DNA of 64,000 bases from Microtetraspora fusca (GCF_001570365.1 NZ_BBYK01000048.1:184025-248024), one strand, 5' to 3'; positions 16,536 through 25,264 are shown, counted from the first letter of the stretch. The notes: generated by a model from the letters alone, not told the origin. Translations and numbers: made by a program.

Positions 16536-17939
16536 ATGGCCCGCCTGCTGGGAGAACGCCCCCGCCCGGCACGGGTGCGGGAACACCGGTACGCGCCGTG
16601 GTTCGCGGTGGCGGCGGTGTGCATCGGCGCGTTCATGGGGCAGTTGGACGCGAGCATCGTCACACTGATCTTCCCGGCGCTCCAGCGCGGGTTCCACGAG
16701 CCGCTGGCGGCCGTGCAGTGGGTGGCGTTGGCGTACCTGCTGACCGTGGTGGCGCTGCTGGCCGGGGCGGGACGGCTGGCCGACATCGTGGGACGCAAGC
16801 TGGTCTACCTTCACGGGTTCGTCGTCTTCACCGCGGCGTCGTTGGCGTGCGGGTTCGCGCCGTCGCTGCCCGTCCTGGTGGCGTGCCGGGTGGTGCAGGC
16901 GGCTGGGGCGGCGATGTTGCAGGCCAACAGCGTGGCCCTGGTGGTGACGAGCGTCCCCCGGCGGCGGGCGCGGGCGGCGCTGGGGGCGCAGGCCGCCGCG
17001 CAGTCGCTGGGCCTGGCCGTCGGCCCGCTGGTCGGCGGGGTGATCGTCGGCCTGGTCAGCTGGCGGTGGGTGTTCTGGATCAACGTGCCGGTCGGGCTGG
17101 TCGCCGTCGTCGCCGGCCGCTATCTGCTGCCCCGCACCCGCGAGCGGGCCCACGGCGGGGCCTTCGATCTGGTCGGTCTGCTGCTGCTCGCCTGCGCCGC
17201 CTCGGGCCTGCTGCTCGCCGTCTCGGCGGCCTCCGGCCTGGGGTGGCCGCCGTGGGCGGTCGTGGTCCTGCTGGCCACCGCCGTGGCGTCCGCCGTCCTG
17301 CTCCCGCGCAGGGAACGGCGGGTGGCCGCCCCGCTCCTCGACCCGGCCATGATGGGCGACGCCGCGGTGGCGCGGGGGCTCGGCGGAGCACTGTGCGGGT
17401 ACCTCGTCCTGTTCGGGCCGCTGGTGCTGATCCCGCAGGTGCTGCTCGCGGCCGGTCTGAGCGAGCCGCACGCCGGTCTGGTGCTCAGCGCGCTACCGGC
17501 CGGCTTCGCGCTGGCCGCCCTCGCGGGCGATCACCTGCTGCCGCGCCGGTGGGGCAACCGGCCGCGCTGCCTGGCCGGCGCCCTGACGGCGGCCGCAGCG
17601 GTCGGACTGGCGGCGCTCGCACCCGCCTCGTCCGGCCCCCTCGCCGGTTTCCTGGTCATGCTGGGCGCAGGTCTCGGCGTCTTCGTCCCGGCCAACAACG
17701 CCGCCGTCATGGCCACCGTCCCGGTTCGGATGTCGGCGACCGCCGGAGGGCTGATCAACATGGCGCGCGGCGTCGGCACCGCGCTGGGCATCGCCGCCGT
17801 CACCCTCGCCCTGTACGCCACGGGAGGGCCCGGCGTGGCCGGGGCCCGGGTCGCACTGGCGGGACTGGGAGGAGCGGCGCTCGTCGCCGCGCTGACCGCG
17901 GCAGCGCCGTCCCGGTCAGGCCCATCACGGGCAGGATGA
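16536..17939 (+). CDS. MFS efflux transporter, DHA2 (14-helix, EmrB/QacA-like)
   Basis: 467 residues, about 14 hydrophobic segments. Motif A-type loop is GAGRLADIVGRKLVYLHGF; motif D1 AFMGQLDASIVTLIFPALQR in helix 1; motif C of antiporters AAQSLGLAVGPLVGGVIVG in helix 5. These mark drug:H+ antiporters of the DHA2 group. Substrates would be lipophilic cations, antibiotics or the host's own secondary metabolites. The TetR gene with its operator begins 124 nt downstream on the same strand and may or may not control it. Start ATG at 16536 is acceptable; no better start is visible. Confidence 0.85.
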   Translation: MARLLGERPRPARVREHRYAPWFAVAAVCIGAFMGQLDASIVTLIFPALQRGFHEPLAAVQWVALAYLLTVVALLAGAGRLADIVGRKLVYLHGFVVFTAASLACGFAPSLPVLVACRVVQAAGAAMLQANSVALVVTSVPRRRARAALGAQAAAQSLGLAVGPLVGGVIVGLVSWRWVFWINVPVGLVAVVAGRYLLPRTRERAHGGAFDLVGLLLLACAASGLLLAVSAASGLGWPPWAVVVLLATAVASAVLLPRRERRVAAPLLDPAMMGDAAVARGLGGALCGYLVLFGPLVLIPQVLLAAGLSEPHAGLVLSALPAGFALAALAGDHLLPRRWGNRPRCLAGALTAAAAVGLAALAPASSGPLAGFLVMLGAGLGVFVPANNAAVMATVPVRMSATAGGLINMARGVGTALGIAAVTLALYATGGPGVAGARVALAGLGGAALVAALTAAAPSRSGPSRAG

Positions 17940-17958
17940 CCCGCTCCGGATAACTCGA

Positions 17959-17988
17959 TTGACGGAGTGAGTACTCACTCCGTATCGT
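17959..17988 (+). promoter_or_regulatory. tetR promoter with perfect 22-bp palindromic operator in the spacer
   Basis: A -35 TTGACG (17959-17964) and -10 TATCGT (17983-17988) are 18 bp apart, and an exact palindrome (half-site ACGGAGTGAGT, 17962-17983) fills the spacer. The core GAGTGAGTACTCACTC is a common TetR-type operator. Binding here would block RNA polymerase directly, so the downstream TetR gene is almost certainly autorepressed. Confidence 0.8.
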
Positions 17989-18063
17989 TACGGCAGGCCT
18001 TGGACATTCGCTTCTCGGAAGGAGAAGGGAGAGGGCCGCTGTGGCCCCCGCTCCCGCCATCCC

Positions 18064-18759
18064 ATGACCACACCCCCACCGGCCCGGCGCCGCGCGCCGG
18101 GTATGAGCGCGGACGAACGCCGCGCGATGATCGTGCAATCCGCGCTGCCGCTGATCGCCGAGCGCGGCGCGATGGTGAAGACCAGCGAGATCGCCGCGGC
18201 GTGCGGCATCGGCGAAGCCACGATCTTCCGCGTCTTCAAGGACAAGGAGGAGTTGCTCGACACCTGCGTGGCCGAGGCGATGCGGCTGGACACCGCACTG
18301 GAGGTGATCAAGGAGATCCCCGGCGACCTTCCGCTGGCCGACCGGCTCTGCGAGGCGATGTCGGCGCTGGAGGCGCATACCGGGCGCATGGCCCGGGTGT
18401 TGGGCGCCATGGCGGCCTCACGCGGACAGGTGCGGCGCGAGGCCCCCGCGGCCGACCGGCCCGATGATGAGCGCGCCGATGAGCGCGGGAACGACCGGCG
18501 GCCCTCCCGCCCGGAGCGCGGCCACGGCGGCAGGTCGGAGGCCATCCGCCTCTCCCGCGCCGCCCTGGCCGAACTGCTGGAGCCTGACCAGGAACGCCTG
18601 CGCATGCCGGCCGACCAACTCGCGGGCATCCTGCTGAGTCTGGTCTTCGCCCGTTCCCAGCGGTTGTCCGACGGCTCGCCCCGGGTGTCGTTCAAGGAGC
18701 TCATCGACGTGTTCCTGCACGGGGCCCTGCTGCCGGAGCCGCCACAGGAGGCGACGTGA
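18064..18759 (+). CDS. TetR-family regulator, autoregulated
   Basis: 231 residues. HTH at ~20-65: MIVQSALPLIAERGAMVKTSEIAAACGIGEATIFRVFKDKEELL. An unusual charged low-complexity segment (~125-160, many Asp/Arg/Pro) interrupts the ligand domain, which resumes at IRLSRAALAELL. A palindromic operator and promoter lie 76 nt upstream. Its stop overlaps, in GTGA form, the start codon of the next gene, which is now a wrecked ABC exporter: the regulator has probably lost its original partner. Regulated exporters of this kind usually confer drug resistance. The low-complexity insertion may be a sign of decay or a flexible linker. Confidence 0.8.
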   Translation: MTTPPPARRRAPGMSADERRAMIVQSALPLIAERGAMVKTSEIAAACGIGEATIFRVFKDKEELLDTCVAEAMRLDTALEVIKEIPGDLPLADRLCEAMSALEAHTGRMARVLGAMAASRGQVRREAPAADRPDDERADERGNDRRPSRPERGHGGRSEAIRLSRAALAELLEPDQERLRMPADQLAGILLSLVFARSQRLSDGSPRVSFKELIDVFLHGALLPEPPQEAT

Positions 18760-19072
18760 GCGGCGGGGGCGGTTTGGAGTCGGCCATGCGGCGCGCCGCG
18801 TTCGGCTTCGACGGGCCGACGAGCGTGCCCGCCAGCGGACTGACGGGGCCGATCGACATCCCCGACCCCGCGCCTCCCACCGGTTCTCCACGGTGCGCCG
18901 GGCCGACCGGATCCTGGTGCTGCGGGAGGGCAAGCTCATCGAGCACGGCTCCCACAGGGAGCTGATGGCCGTGGGCGGCGTCTACGCGGAGCTGTTCACC
19001 CTGCAGGCCGCGGCCTATCTCGGCGACCCCGACCAGACCGCCGAGAGCGAGCCGGTAGAGCCCGGCCGGTGA
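18756..19072 (+). pseudogene. ABC exporter remnant with large internal deletion
   Basis: A GTG overlapping the tetR stop begins a ~40-residue N-terminus (ESAMRRAAFGFDGPT, typical of half-exporters). The reading frame then changes, and from 18875 a different frame encodes SHRFSTVRRADRILVLREGK (the H-loop of an ABC ATPase) through AELFTLQAAAYLG to a stop at 19072. The entire membrane domain, Walker A, signature and Walker B, about 500 residues, are missing and the two ends are out of frame. This can only be explained by an internal deletion in an MsbA-like exporter gene. Confidence 0.8.
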
Positions 19073-19157
19073 TTTGCCGCGTCAACCGGAGGCGCGCGAC
19101 GCTGTTTTCACAGCAATTGCGTAAGCATGTAATCATCCGAACTGCCACAATATCGGC

Positions 19158-20354
19158 ATGCGCCTCCCCCAGTGGTTCGCCGAGCGAGCCGAGCCGATCT
19201 CTGACGACGGCGAGATCCGCGTCTCCACGCTGGAACTCTTCTTCGATCTCGTCTTCGTCTTCACCGTCACCCAGCTCACCACGCTGCTCACGGACGGCTT
19301 CAGCGAGGACCGCTTCGTCGGCGAGGGAGCCCTCCAGGCGCTGCTGGTGTTCGGTGTGATCTGGTGGATGTACTCCGGCTACGCGTGGCTGACGAACACG
19401 ATCCCGCCGGTCCGTGCGGCGCGGCGGGTGCTGCTCCTGCTCGGCATGACGGGTTTCCTGATCGTCGCCCTGGCGATCCCCAGCGCGTTCGGGAGCGGCG
19501 GTCCGGCGTTCGCGCTCGGCTACCTGCTGCTCATCACCGTGCACGCCGCCCTCTACCTCCAGGCGACGACCGCGTTCTGGCGCGTGGTCCCCTTCAACGC
19601 AGCCGCCACCACGCTGATCTTCCTGACCGGGTTCGTCCCGTATCCCTGGTCGTACCTGCTCTGGGCGGGGGCGCTCGTGCTCCTGTGGGGCAGTCCATAC
19701 TTCATCGGGCAGAAGGGGTTCCCGCTGCGCGGCGCGCACATTGTGGAACGGCACGGCCTGCTGATCATCGTGGTGCTCGGCGAGTCGGTCATCGCCATCG
19801 GCATCGGCGCGCACGGCCACGCCGGACCCGGGTTCCTGGTGGCGGCGGCCCTCGGGCTCGCCGTGGCCGCCTGCCTGTGGTGGGCGTACTTCGGCGGAGA
19901 CGACGAGACGGCCGCCGAACACGCGCTGGCCCGCCGGGACCCGGTCAGCCGAACCCGGCTCATCCTGGGTGCCTACTTCTACGCCCACATCCCGATGCTG
20001 CTCGGCGTGGTCACGGCGGCGGCGGGCGTCAAGAAGGCCGTGGAGCACCCCTTCGCACCGATGGAACTCGGACCGTCGGTCGCCCTCGCGGTCGGGATCG
20101 CGCTGTTCCTCGCCGGGCACCGCTGGTATCGGCGCGTACTGGGGCTGCGCCGCGCACCGGCCCCGCTGATCGGGACGGCCGCGGCGCTGCTGAGCGGCGC
20201 GGTGGGACTGTGGTCGGCGGCGGCGCAGCTCTCCGCGCTGCTCGTGGTGCTGATCGCCCTGCTGGTGGCAGAGCACCGCAGTCGCGCAGTCCCCGCCTTG
20301 GACAATGCGCTCGACACGGTCGGCGCGGCCCCCGATCACCACCCCGGCCGGTGA
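19158..20354 (+). CDS. Low-temperature requirement protein A (LtrA) family membrane protein
   Basis: 398 residues. The hallmark STLELFFDLVFVFTVTQLT occurs near the N-terminus, and RHGLLIIVVLGESVIAIGIG in the middle (the conserved E/RHGLxxIxxLGES motif). About ten to twelve hydrophobic segments are visible. LtrA was named from Listeria growth at low temperature; the biochemical function is unknown and many actinobacteria carry several copies. The gene is solitary, 85 nt after the ABC remnant, and converges with a methyltransferase gene. Confidence 0.85.
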   Translation: MRLPQWFAERAEPISDDGEIRVSTLELFFDLVFVFTVTQLTTLLTDGFSEDRFVGEGALQALLVFGVIWWMYSGYAWLTNTIPPVRAARRVLLLLGMTGFLIVALAIPSAFGSGGPAFALGYLLLITVHAALYLQATTAFWRVVPFNAAATTLIFLTGFVPYPWSYLLWAGALVLLWGSPYFIGQKGFPLRGAHIVERHGLLIIVVLGESVIAIGIGAHGHAGPGFLVAAALGLAVAACLWWAYFGGDDETAAEHALARRDPVSRTRLILGAYFYAHIPMLLGVVTAAAGVKKAVEHPFAPMELGPSVALAVGIALFLAGHRWYRRVLGLRRAPAPLIGTAAALLSGAVGLWSAAAQLSALLVVLIALLVAEHRSRAVPALDNALDTVGAAPDHHPGR

Positions 20355-20433
20355 GCGGCCTCCGCCGACGCACGCCAGGGAGCGCCTGGGGATCGGTCAG
20401 CCAGTGATCTTGCAGCCATCCTCAGCCGCCGTG

Positions 20434-21039
20434 TCAGGCAGGGCGGAGGAAGGCAACCAGGAAGTTCGAGTCATCCCTGAACGGACGCAGGTCCCAAGTG
20501 GACAGCAGCAGGTCGGGTTCGAGCGCGCAGGCCGCGGCGTCCGCAAGGAACTCGCTGAACTCGTAACCGCGGCCGGCGCCGAAGCCGATCACGGCCCGGC
20601 CCTCGGGCGCGAGATGCGCACGGAACCGTCTCAGCACTTCACGACGCGTGCTTGGCGCGAGAAACGTCATCACGTTCCCGGCGCAGACGATGGCATCGAA
20701 CGGCGTGGTGATGCCCTGTGCCGGAAGGTCGAGTTCGGCCAGGTCGCCAACCGACCATCGCGGCCCGGGGTGGTCCTGCTCGGCGGCCTCGATCAGAGCC
20801 GGGTCGACATCGACGCCGACGACGTCGTGGCCGGCCTCGGCCAACGCGCCACCGACCCGGCCGGACCCGCAGCCGGCGTCGAGGATGCGGGCGCGGCGCG
20901 CCACCATGGCGTCCACAAGACGGGCTTCCCCGGCGAGGTCGTCACCGGCGCGCGCCATGGAACGGAATCGCTCAATGAACCAGCTGGAGTGATCGGGGTC
21001 GGCGGCAACCTTCTGCATCCAGATGCTCTGTTCAACCAT
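20434..21039 (-). CDS. Class I SAM-dependent methyltransferase
   Basis: 201 residues from the ATG at 21039 (MVEQSIWMQKVAADPDHSSW); the longer in-frame upstream part is Pro/Ala/Gly-rich and rejected. Motif I is ARILDAGCGSGRVGGALAEAG with the acidic D of motif II in GVDVDPALIEAA, and PFDAIVCAGNVMTFLAP is motif IV. The C-terminus has LLSTWDLRPFRDDSNFLVAFLRP. Proteins of this type in actinobacteria are common and poorly characterised; substrate unknown. It follows the TIGR01777 gene on the same strand after 82 nt. Confidence 0.8.
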   Translation of the reverse strand: MVEQSIWMQKVAADPDHSSWFIERFRSMARAGDDLAGEARLVDAMVARRARILDAGCGSGRVGGALAEAGHDVVGVDVDPALIEAAEQDHPGPRWSVGDLAELDLPAQGITTPFDAIVCAGNVMTFLAPSTRREVLRRFRAHLAPEGRAVIGFGAGRGYEFSEFLADAAACALEPDLLLSTWDLRPFRDDSNFLVAFLRPA

Positions 21040-21121
21040 GCCTGCATTCTCCCGGACCGGAGAAGGCGATGGGCGGCCGCGGCTGTAGCCCCTCGCAAGC
21101 GCCAGAGCGGGGGCCGAAGGC

Positions 21122-22078
21122 TCACCTGGTGAAGCCGGGCCCGCCGCGCACGCGCCGCACCAGGTCGTCGGCGGCATCCGGCCACTGGTCGTAGTCGAAG
21201 GTGAAGCCCGCTTCGAGCAGGCGGCCGGGGACGACTCGGCGGCTTTTCAACAGGAGTTCGGTGTCCGAGCGCAGCGCGAACGCGCCGATCTCGGCCATCC
21301 ACTTGGTCGCGGGCAGGCCCACCGGAACGCCCCAGGCGGTGCGCAGCACCCGCATGAACACGCGCTGCGGTAAAGGAGCGGGAGCGGCGAGGTTCACCGG
21401 CCCGGCGAGGTCGTCCCGGTCGGCCAGGAACTCGACGGCGCGGACGAAATCGCGGTCGTGGATCCAGGACACGTACTGCGCGCCGCCCGCGACCGGGCCA
21501 CCGAGGCCGAGCCGCGCCAGCCGCAGCAAGGCGTCGAAGACTCCGCCGCGGTCGGGACTCATCACCATGGCAGTGCGCATGCTGACCTTGCGCGTGTACG
21601 GGGTTTCGGCTCGCTCCTGCGCCCGCTCCCACGCTTTTGCGATCTCGACGCTGTAGGCCCAGTAGCCCGGGACGCCGAATTCGGTGCCGCCGAGCACGCC
21701 GGTCGCCTCGTCGTTGGGCGCGTCGAAGCGGTGGGAGTAGACGGTGGCAGTGCTCATCTGCAACCAGACGCGGGGAGGCCGCGCGGCGGCTGCGATCGCC
21801 TCACCCACAACCCGGGCGGAGTGCACGCGCGAATCCATCATGGCCCGCAGGTTGGCTGCGGTGTAGCGACAGTTGACGCTGCGTCCGGCCAGGTTGACCA
21901 CGATGTCGCTGCCGTCGATCTCCTCCGCCCATGGGCCCGGGGTCTCGCCGTCCCAGCGGACTTCACGGTCGCGCACCGGCCGTCTGGTCAGGACCACGAC
22001 GTCGTGGCCCGCGGCGGTCAGCGCGCGGTTCAGGATCGCGCCCACCTGCCCGGTTCCCCCGGGTATCACGATCTTCAT
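21122..22078 (-). CDS. TIGR01777-type epimerase-like protein (DUF1731)
   Basis: 318 residues. The NAD-binding motif is IVIPGGTGQVGAILNRAL, followed by DIVVNLAGRSVNCRYT (SDR-type, extended family), LQMSTATVYSHRFD, and a C-terminal DUF1731 region with VLLKSRRVVPGRLLEAGF and DLVRR. The proteins resemble nucleotide-sugar epimerases but lack clear sugar-nucleotide assignment; roles in cell division or stress have been suggested. Its promoter carries a palindromic operator (22121-22134), so it is under the control of a TetR- or MarR-like regulator not found in the window. Shine-Dalgarno GGGAGGAG precedes the ATG. Confidence 0.85.
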   Translation of the reverse strand: MKIVIPGGTGQVGAILNRALTAAGHDVVVLTRRPVRDREVRWDGETPGPWAEEIDGSDIVVNLAGRSVNCRYTAANLRAMMDSRVHSARVVGEAIAAAARPPRVWLQMSTATVYSHRFDAPNDEATGVLGGTEFGVPGYWAYSVEIAKAWERAQERAETPYTRKVSMRTAMVMSPDRGGVFDALLRLARLGLGGPVAGGAQYVSWIHDRDFVRAVEFLADRDDLAGPVNLAAPAPLPQRVFMRVLRTAWGVPVGLPATKWMAEIGAFALRSDTELLLKSRRVVPGRLLEAGFTFDYDQWPDAADDLVRRVRGGPGFTR

Positions 22079-22104
22079 CAGGCTCCTCCCAGGTATGCGG
22101 GACG

Positions 22105-22134
22105 AGCCTAGCGCAGCGAGTTGAACGCGTTCAA
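22105..22134 (-). promoter_or_regulatory. Promoter with palindrome TTGAACGCGTTCAA over the -35
   Basis: On the minus strand TTGAAC (22129-22134) and TAGGCT (22105-22110) stand 18 bp apart. A perfect 14-bp palindrome TTGAACGCGTTCAA (22121-22134) covers the -35 box. The arrangement indicates repression of the TIGR01777 gene by a dimeric regulator encoded elsewhere. Confidence 0.7.
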
Positions 22135-22264
22135 AAGTGAGGTGACGCCCATCTCAAGGGAAGGTCGGCACGGCTCTGGCCTGGGGAACCGGAAGGACTG
22201 CGGGGTGGTGGGACTCGCGGCGAAGGCGTGGGGCTCGCCACCCGCACGGCCGAGACGCCCCTTG

Positions 22265-22291
22265 CCCCAGCGGTCGGGAGGACCGCCGGGG
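22265..22291 (-). terminator. Hairpin downstream of truncated haemoglobin gene
   Basis: CCCC-A-GCGGTC pairs with GACCGC-C-GGGG, one mismatch, around the loop GGGAG. It lies 21 nt past the haemoglobin stop on the minus strand, with no U tract, and is the expected terminator for that gene. Confidence 0.6.
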
Positions 22292-22311
22292 CGCAGGGCG
22301 TTGACCGGGGC

Positions 22312-23085
22312 TCAGCCGGTGTACGGAGGGGCGACGCCCCAACCCCAGTGCGGCACGGGAGCGTCCTGGAGGGGCGTCGCGCCGGGCTGGGAGTTGCCGA
22401 GCGCCAGGCGCGTCCCCCACTCGATGTAGCCGGCGAACGCGGCGCGGAACTCGGGGTCGTCCGGGAGGCCCACCTCGTCGGCGGCGTCCATCAGCAGGCT
22501 CACCCAGCGGCGCCGCATCGGCTCGGTGATGGCCTTGCCGAGGTGCATGGACAGCATGTGGCGGTATCCGCCTCGCTCGTCGGTGTAGCGGGAAGGGCCG
22601 CCGAAGACCTCCGACAGCCACATCGCCACATAGTGGGGGTGGTGGGGGTCCATGTTCTTGAACAGCGGGCCGATCAGCTCGTCGTCCAGGACGAGTTCGT
22701 AGAACCGCGTGGTGAGCCGCTCGAACGCCTCGGAGCCGCCCGCCCATTCATGCATCGTCGGGACGGAGCCGCCGGAGCCGCGCACGGCCGTGCGCTCGTA
22801 GTGGCGCATCTCCGCGATGTCGTTCACGTACGGCCGGATCTCCGTGAAGAACGCCCGGAAATGCTCGCCCGACCGGAATCCCTCCATGTGGTCCCGGGCC
22901 GACGTCCAGGTGATGCGCAGGATGTACGAGGCGGGCTCGTCCACGCATCGGGAGAGCTCGTAGTCCACGCATTGCGGGGCGGCGGCGAGTGAGCGGGCGG
23001 CCCGCGCGTAGGCCGCCTCGAACTCCTCGGCCCGCCCCTCCGCTATCGCGTACCGGATGTATTCCACGATCATGCTCAAGAACAT
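22312..23085 (-). CDS. Antibiotic-monooxygenase (ABM) domain fused to group II truncated haemoglobin
   Basis: 257 residues from ATG 23085, which has GAAGGG four bases upstream; an ATG 12 nt further in is the alternative. Residues ~5-100 are an ABM domain (IVEYIRYAIAEGRAEEFEAAY, FRSGEHFRAFFTEIRPYV). Residues ~125-245 are a truncated globin: FYELVLDDELIGPLFKNMD carries the B10 Tyr, HHPHYVAMWLSEVFGGP is helix E, the proximal F8 His is in MLSMHLGKAI, and RRRWVSLLMDA supplies the G8 Trp of group II. Chimeras of this kind are known from Streptomyces. They bind O2 or NO and may protect against oxidative or nitrosative stress; function of the ABM half is unknown. Solitary gene. Confidence 0.85.
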   Translation of the reverse strand: MFLSMIVEYIRYAIAEGRAEEFEAAYARAARSLAAAPQCVDYELSRCVDEPASYILRITWTSARDHMEGFRSGEHFRAFFTEIRPYVNDIAEMRHYERTAVRGSGGSVPTMHEWAGGSEAFERLTTRFYELVLDDELIGPLFKNMDPHHPHYVAMWLSEVFGGPSRYTDERGGYRHMLSMHLGKAITEPMRRRWVSLLMDAADEVGLPDDPEFRAAFAGYIEWGTRLALGNSQPGATPLQDAPVPHWGWGVAPPYTG

Positions 23086-23225
23086 ACAGCCCTTCACTGT
23101 AATCTTGTAATCGCATATGCGGCAGCGATTCCGGCCGAGGGTGCCGGGGGATCTCCCGGCGGCCGAGCCCTGCCGTACGCATCGCCGCGCGGGAGGTACC
23201 GCCGCCGCCACAATGGTCGTGACGG

Positions 23226-24269
23226 TCACTGTTCCTGCGCGCGTTCGGTCTGCTGGTCGTGCGGCAGCGCGGACCAGTCGAAACAGATCGTCCCGGCCGG
23301 CGCGTCACCGTCACGCAGTCGTTCGTACGTCTGCGCCGCGTGGAGGGGCGACACCTGTCCGGCGATCATCCCGGCGGTGCGGAAGGCGCCCGAGGCGAGC
23401 CGGCGGAAGTACAGCTCGGTCACGGCGTCGCGGTTGAGCGGGCCGGCCGACGGGTCGTCGGAGACGATGTCGGCGTGCGCCCCGAGAATCGTCAGCGAGT
23501 TGCTGACCACACCGGGGCCGAGCATCTGCCTGGACGGCGTGGGCGTGTCGCCGAGCAGCACGACGCGGCCCAGCCTGCGCGTGAGCCGCACCGCCTGGGA
23601 GAGCACGGCCGGGCTGCCGGTGACGTCGAAGACCACGTCGACGAGACGCCCGCCGGTCAGGTCGGCGACGGCGGAGTGGGCGTCGGCCGCGGACATCGCC
23701 AGCACGTCCGTCGCGCCGCTCCCCCGCGCCAGGTCGAGGCGCCGGGCGTCGGTGTCGATCGCCACGACGCGCGAGGCGCCGTGCGCGACGGCGTACTGGA
23801 CGACGAGCTGTCCGACCGGGCCGAGACCCAGGACCGCGACGGTCTCGCCCATGGCGATCGCCGCCCTGGCGTCGCCGGCGGCGGCGGTGACGACCAGCGG
23901 CACCCACACCGCCTCCTCATCGGACACGTCATCGGGGAGGAGACGCGCCTCACCGGCTTTCAGCGTGACCAGTTCCTGGTGGGGGGCGTAGCTCTGCACC
24001 CGGTCACCTGGCCGCAGGTTCGTGACACCCGCTCCTACGGCCTCCACGACCCCGGCCATGCTGTACCCGGGCCGGAACGGGTAGCGCACCCACTCCTCCC
24101 AATTGGAGCCGGGGTCGAACTCACCGCGCAGGCAGGCCAGCTCGGTGCCGGGACTGATCAGCGAGAGCGTCGAACGGCAGAGCACCTCGCCGGCGCCGGG
24201 CGGCGCGACGTCCTCCCTGGCCACCCGGACCTCACGCGGCATGACGAACTCGATGAACCACGACTTCAT
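23226..24269 (-). CDS. Zinc-type medium-chain alcohol/polyol dehydrogenase
   Basis: 347 residues starting at ATG 24269, inside the stop of the upstream dehydrogenase (4-nt overlap). The GroES-like half contains SLISPGTELACLRGEF and GYSMAGVVEAVGAGVTNLRPGDRV; the Rossmann half VAVLGLGPVGQLVVQYA, with AIDTDARRLDLA following. The usual catalytic Cys at the start of the GroES domain appears as Ser/Thr (STLSLISPGTE), a feature of the bacterial 'BchC/threonine-like' subgroup that acts without classical zinc coordination. The partner genes (Gfo/Idh/MocA dehydrogenase, polysaccharide deacetylase) suggest a sugar or cyclitol substrate. Confidence 0.8.
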   Translation of the reverse strand: MKSWFIEFVMPREVRVAREDVAPPGAGEVLCRSTLSLISPGTELACLRGEFDPGSNWEEWVRYPFRPGYSMAGVVEAVGAGVTNLRPGDRVQSYAPHQELVTLKAGEARLLPDDVSDEEAVWVPLVVTAAAGDARAAIAMGETVAVLGLGPVGQLVVQYAVAHGASRVVAIDTDARRLDLARGSGATDVLAMSAADAHSAVADLTGGRLVDVVFDVTGSPAVLSQAVRLTRRLGRVVLLGDTPTPSRQMLGPGVVSNSLTILGAHADIVSDDPSAGPLNRDAVTELYFRRLASGAFRTAGMIAGQVSPLHAAQTYERLRDGDAPAGTICFDWSALPHDQQTERAQEQ

Positions 24270-25264
24270 CGGTTGCTCCCAAGGTGTACCGTCTGGCCGC
24301 TGGACGCACTCTGGTATGCGGCATCGATGATCCGCATCGAGGTGATGCCGTCGGCGGCGCCGGGCGCGGGCTCGGCCCCGGCCAAGGTTCCGAGAAACGC
24401 GCGCATCTGCGCGTCGTACCTCCGCTGGAGTTCCTGCTCGGACAGCTCGGCCGGAAACTTCTGCACCGGCTCCGCGCCGGCGCGGACGAGCGTGCCGGGG
24501 AAGGTCCGCGCGTACGCTTCGGTGCCGCACACGTGCACGCTTCCCGACGGACCGGGCGCGTGCGGATGCCACCAGCCCGCCTCCACCGTGGAGGTGACTC
24601 CGTTGTCCCAGACGATCGTGAGGATCGCCGTATCGTCGACGCGGAGGTCGCGGTAGTGCGTCCCGCAATGCGCGGTCACGCTGACCGGCTGCGGATCTCC
24701 GAGTACGTAGCGGCTGGCGTCGATGGCGTGGACCCCGAGGTCCATCAGCGCGCCGCCGCCGGACAGGGCGGGATCGGTGAACCAGCCGTCGGGGCCGAAC
24801 CCCGCGTGCACGGCGTACGCCGTGGTGTGCACGGGACGGCCGAGCGTCCCGTCGCGTACCAGGCCGCGCAGCCAGCCGACCTGCTCGTCGAAGCGCAGGC
24901 AGTGGGCGAGCGTCACTCGGGCGCGCGGGCTCTCGGCTGCGGCGACGGCCCGGGCCTCGGCGGCCGTCATCGCCATCGGCTTCTCCAGCAGCACCGGCAG
25001 TCCCGCCTCCAGCGCCTTGACCGTCTGCCGCGCATGCATCGCGTTCGGCGTGGCGACGATGAGCGCGTCCACCTCGCCGTCGGCGAGGAGCCGGTCGAGA
25101 TCGAGGTAGCGGCGGTGGAAGCCGTACCGCTCCGACAGCGCGGCCAAGGACTCCGCGCGGTGGTTGACGGCGGCGACGAGCCGGCCGCCGCCGGCGGCGA
25201 TGGCGCGCGCGTGATAGTCGGCGATGTAGCCGGTTCCGGCGATGGCGAGGCGCGGGGCGCTCAT
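24266..25264 (-). CDS. Gfo/Idh/MocA-family NAD(P)-dependent sugar dehydrogenase
   Basis: 332 residues from ATG 25264. N-terminal Rossmann motif LAIAGTGYIADYHARAI, then the family motif LLEKPMAMTAAEARAVAAAE (EKP, with catalytic Lys) and the C-terminal alpha/beta half with GGGALMDLGVHAIDASRYV (catalytic Asp/His region). Members oxidise or reduce sugars, inositols or nucleotide-sugars. It overlaps both neighbours by 4 nt. With a deacetylase and an alcohol dehydrogenase in the same transcript and a sugar ABC importer across the divergent promoter, it probably handles a saccharide released by that system. Confidence 0.85.
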   Translation of the reverse strand: MSAPRLAIAGTGYIADYHARAIAAGGGRLVAAVNHRAESLAALSERYGFHRRYLDLDRLLADGEVDALIVATPNAMHARQTVKALEAGLPVLLEKPMAMTAAEARAVAAAESPRARVTLAHCLRFDEQVGWLRGLVRDGTLGRPVHTTAYAVHAGFGPDGWFTDPALSGGGALMDLGVHAIDASRYVLGDPQPVSVTAHCGTHYRDLRVDDTAILTIVWDNGVTSTVEAGWWHPHAPGPSGSVHVCGTEAYARTFPGTLVRAGAEPVQKFPAELSEQELQRRYDAQMRAFLGTLAGAEPAPGAADGITSMRIIDAAYQSASSGQTVHLGSNR

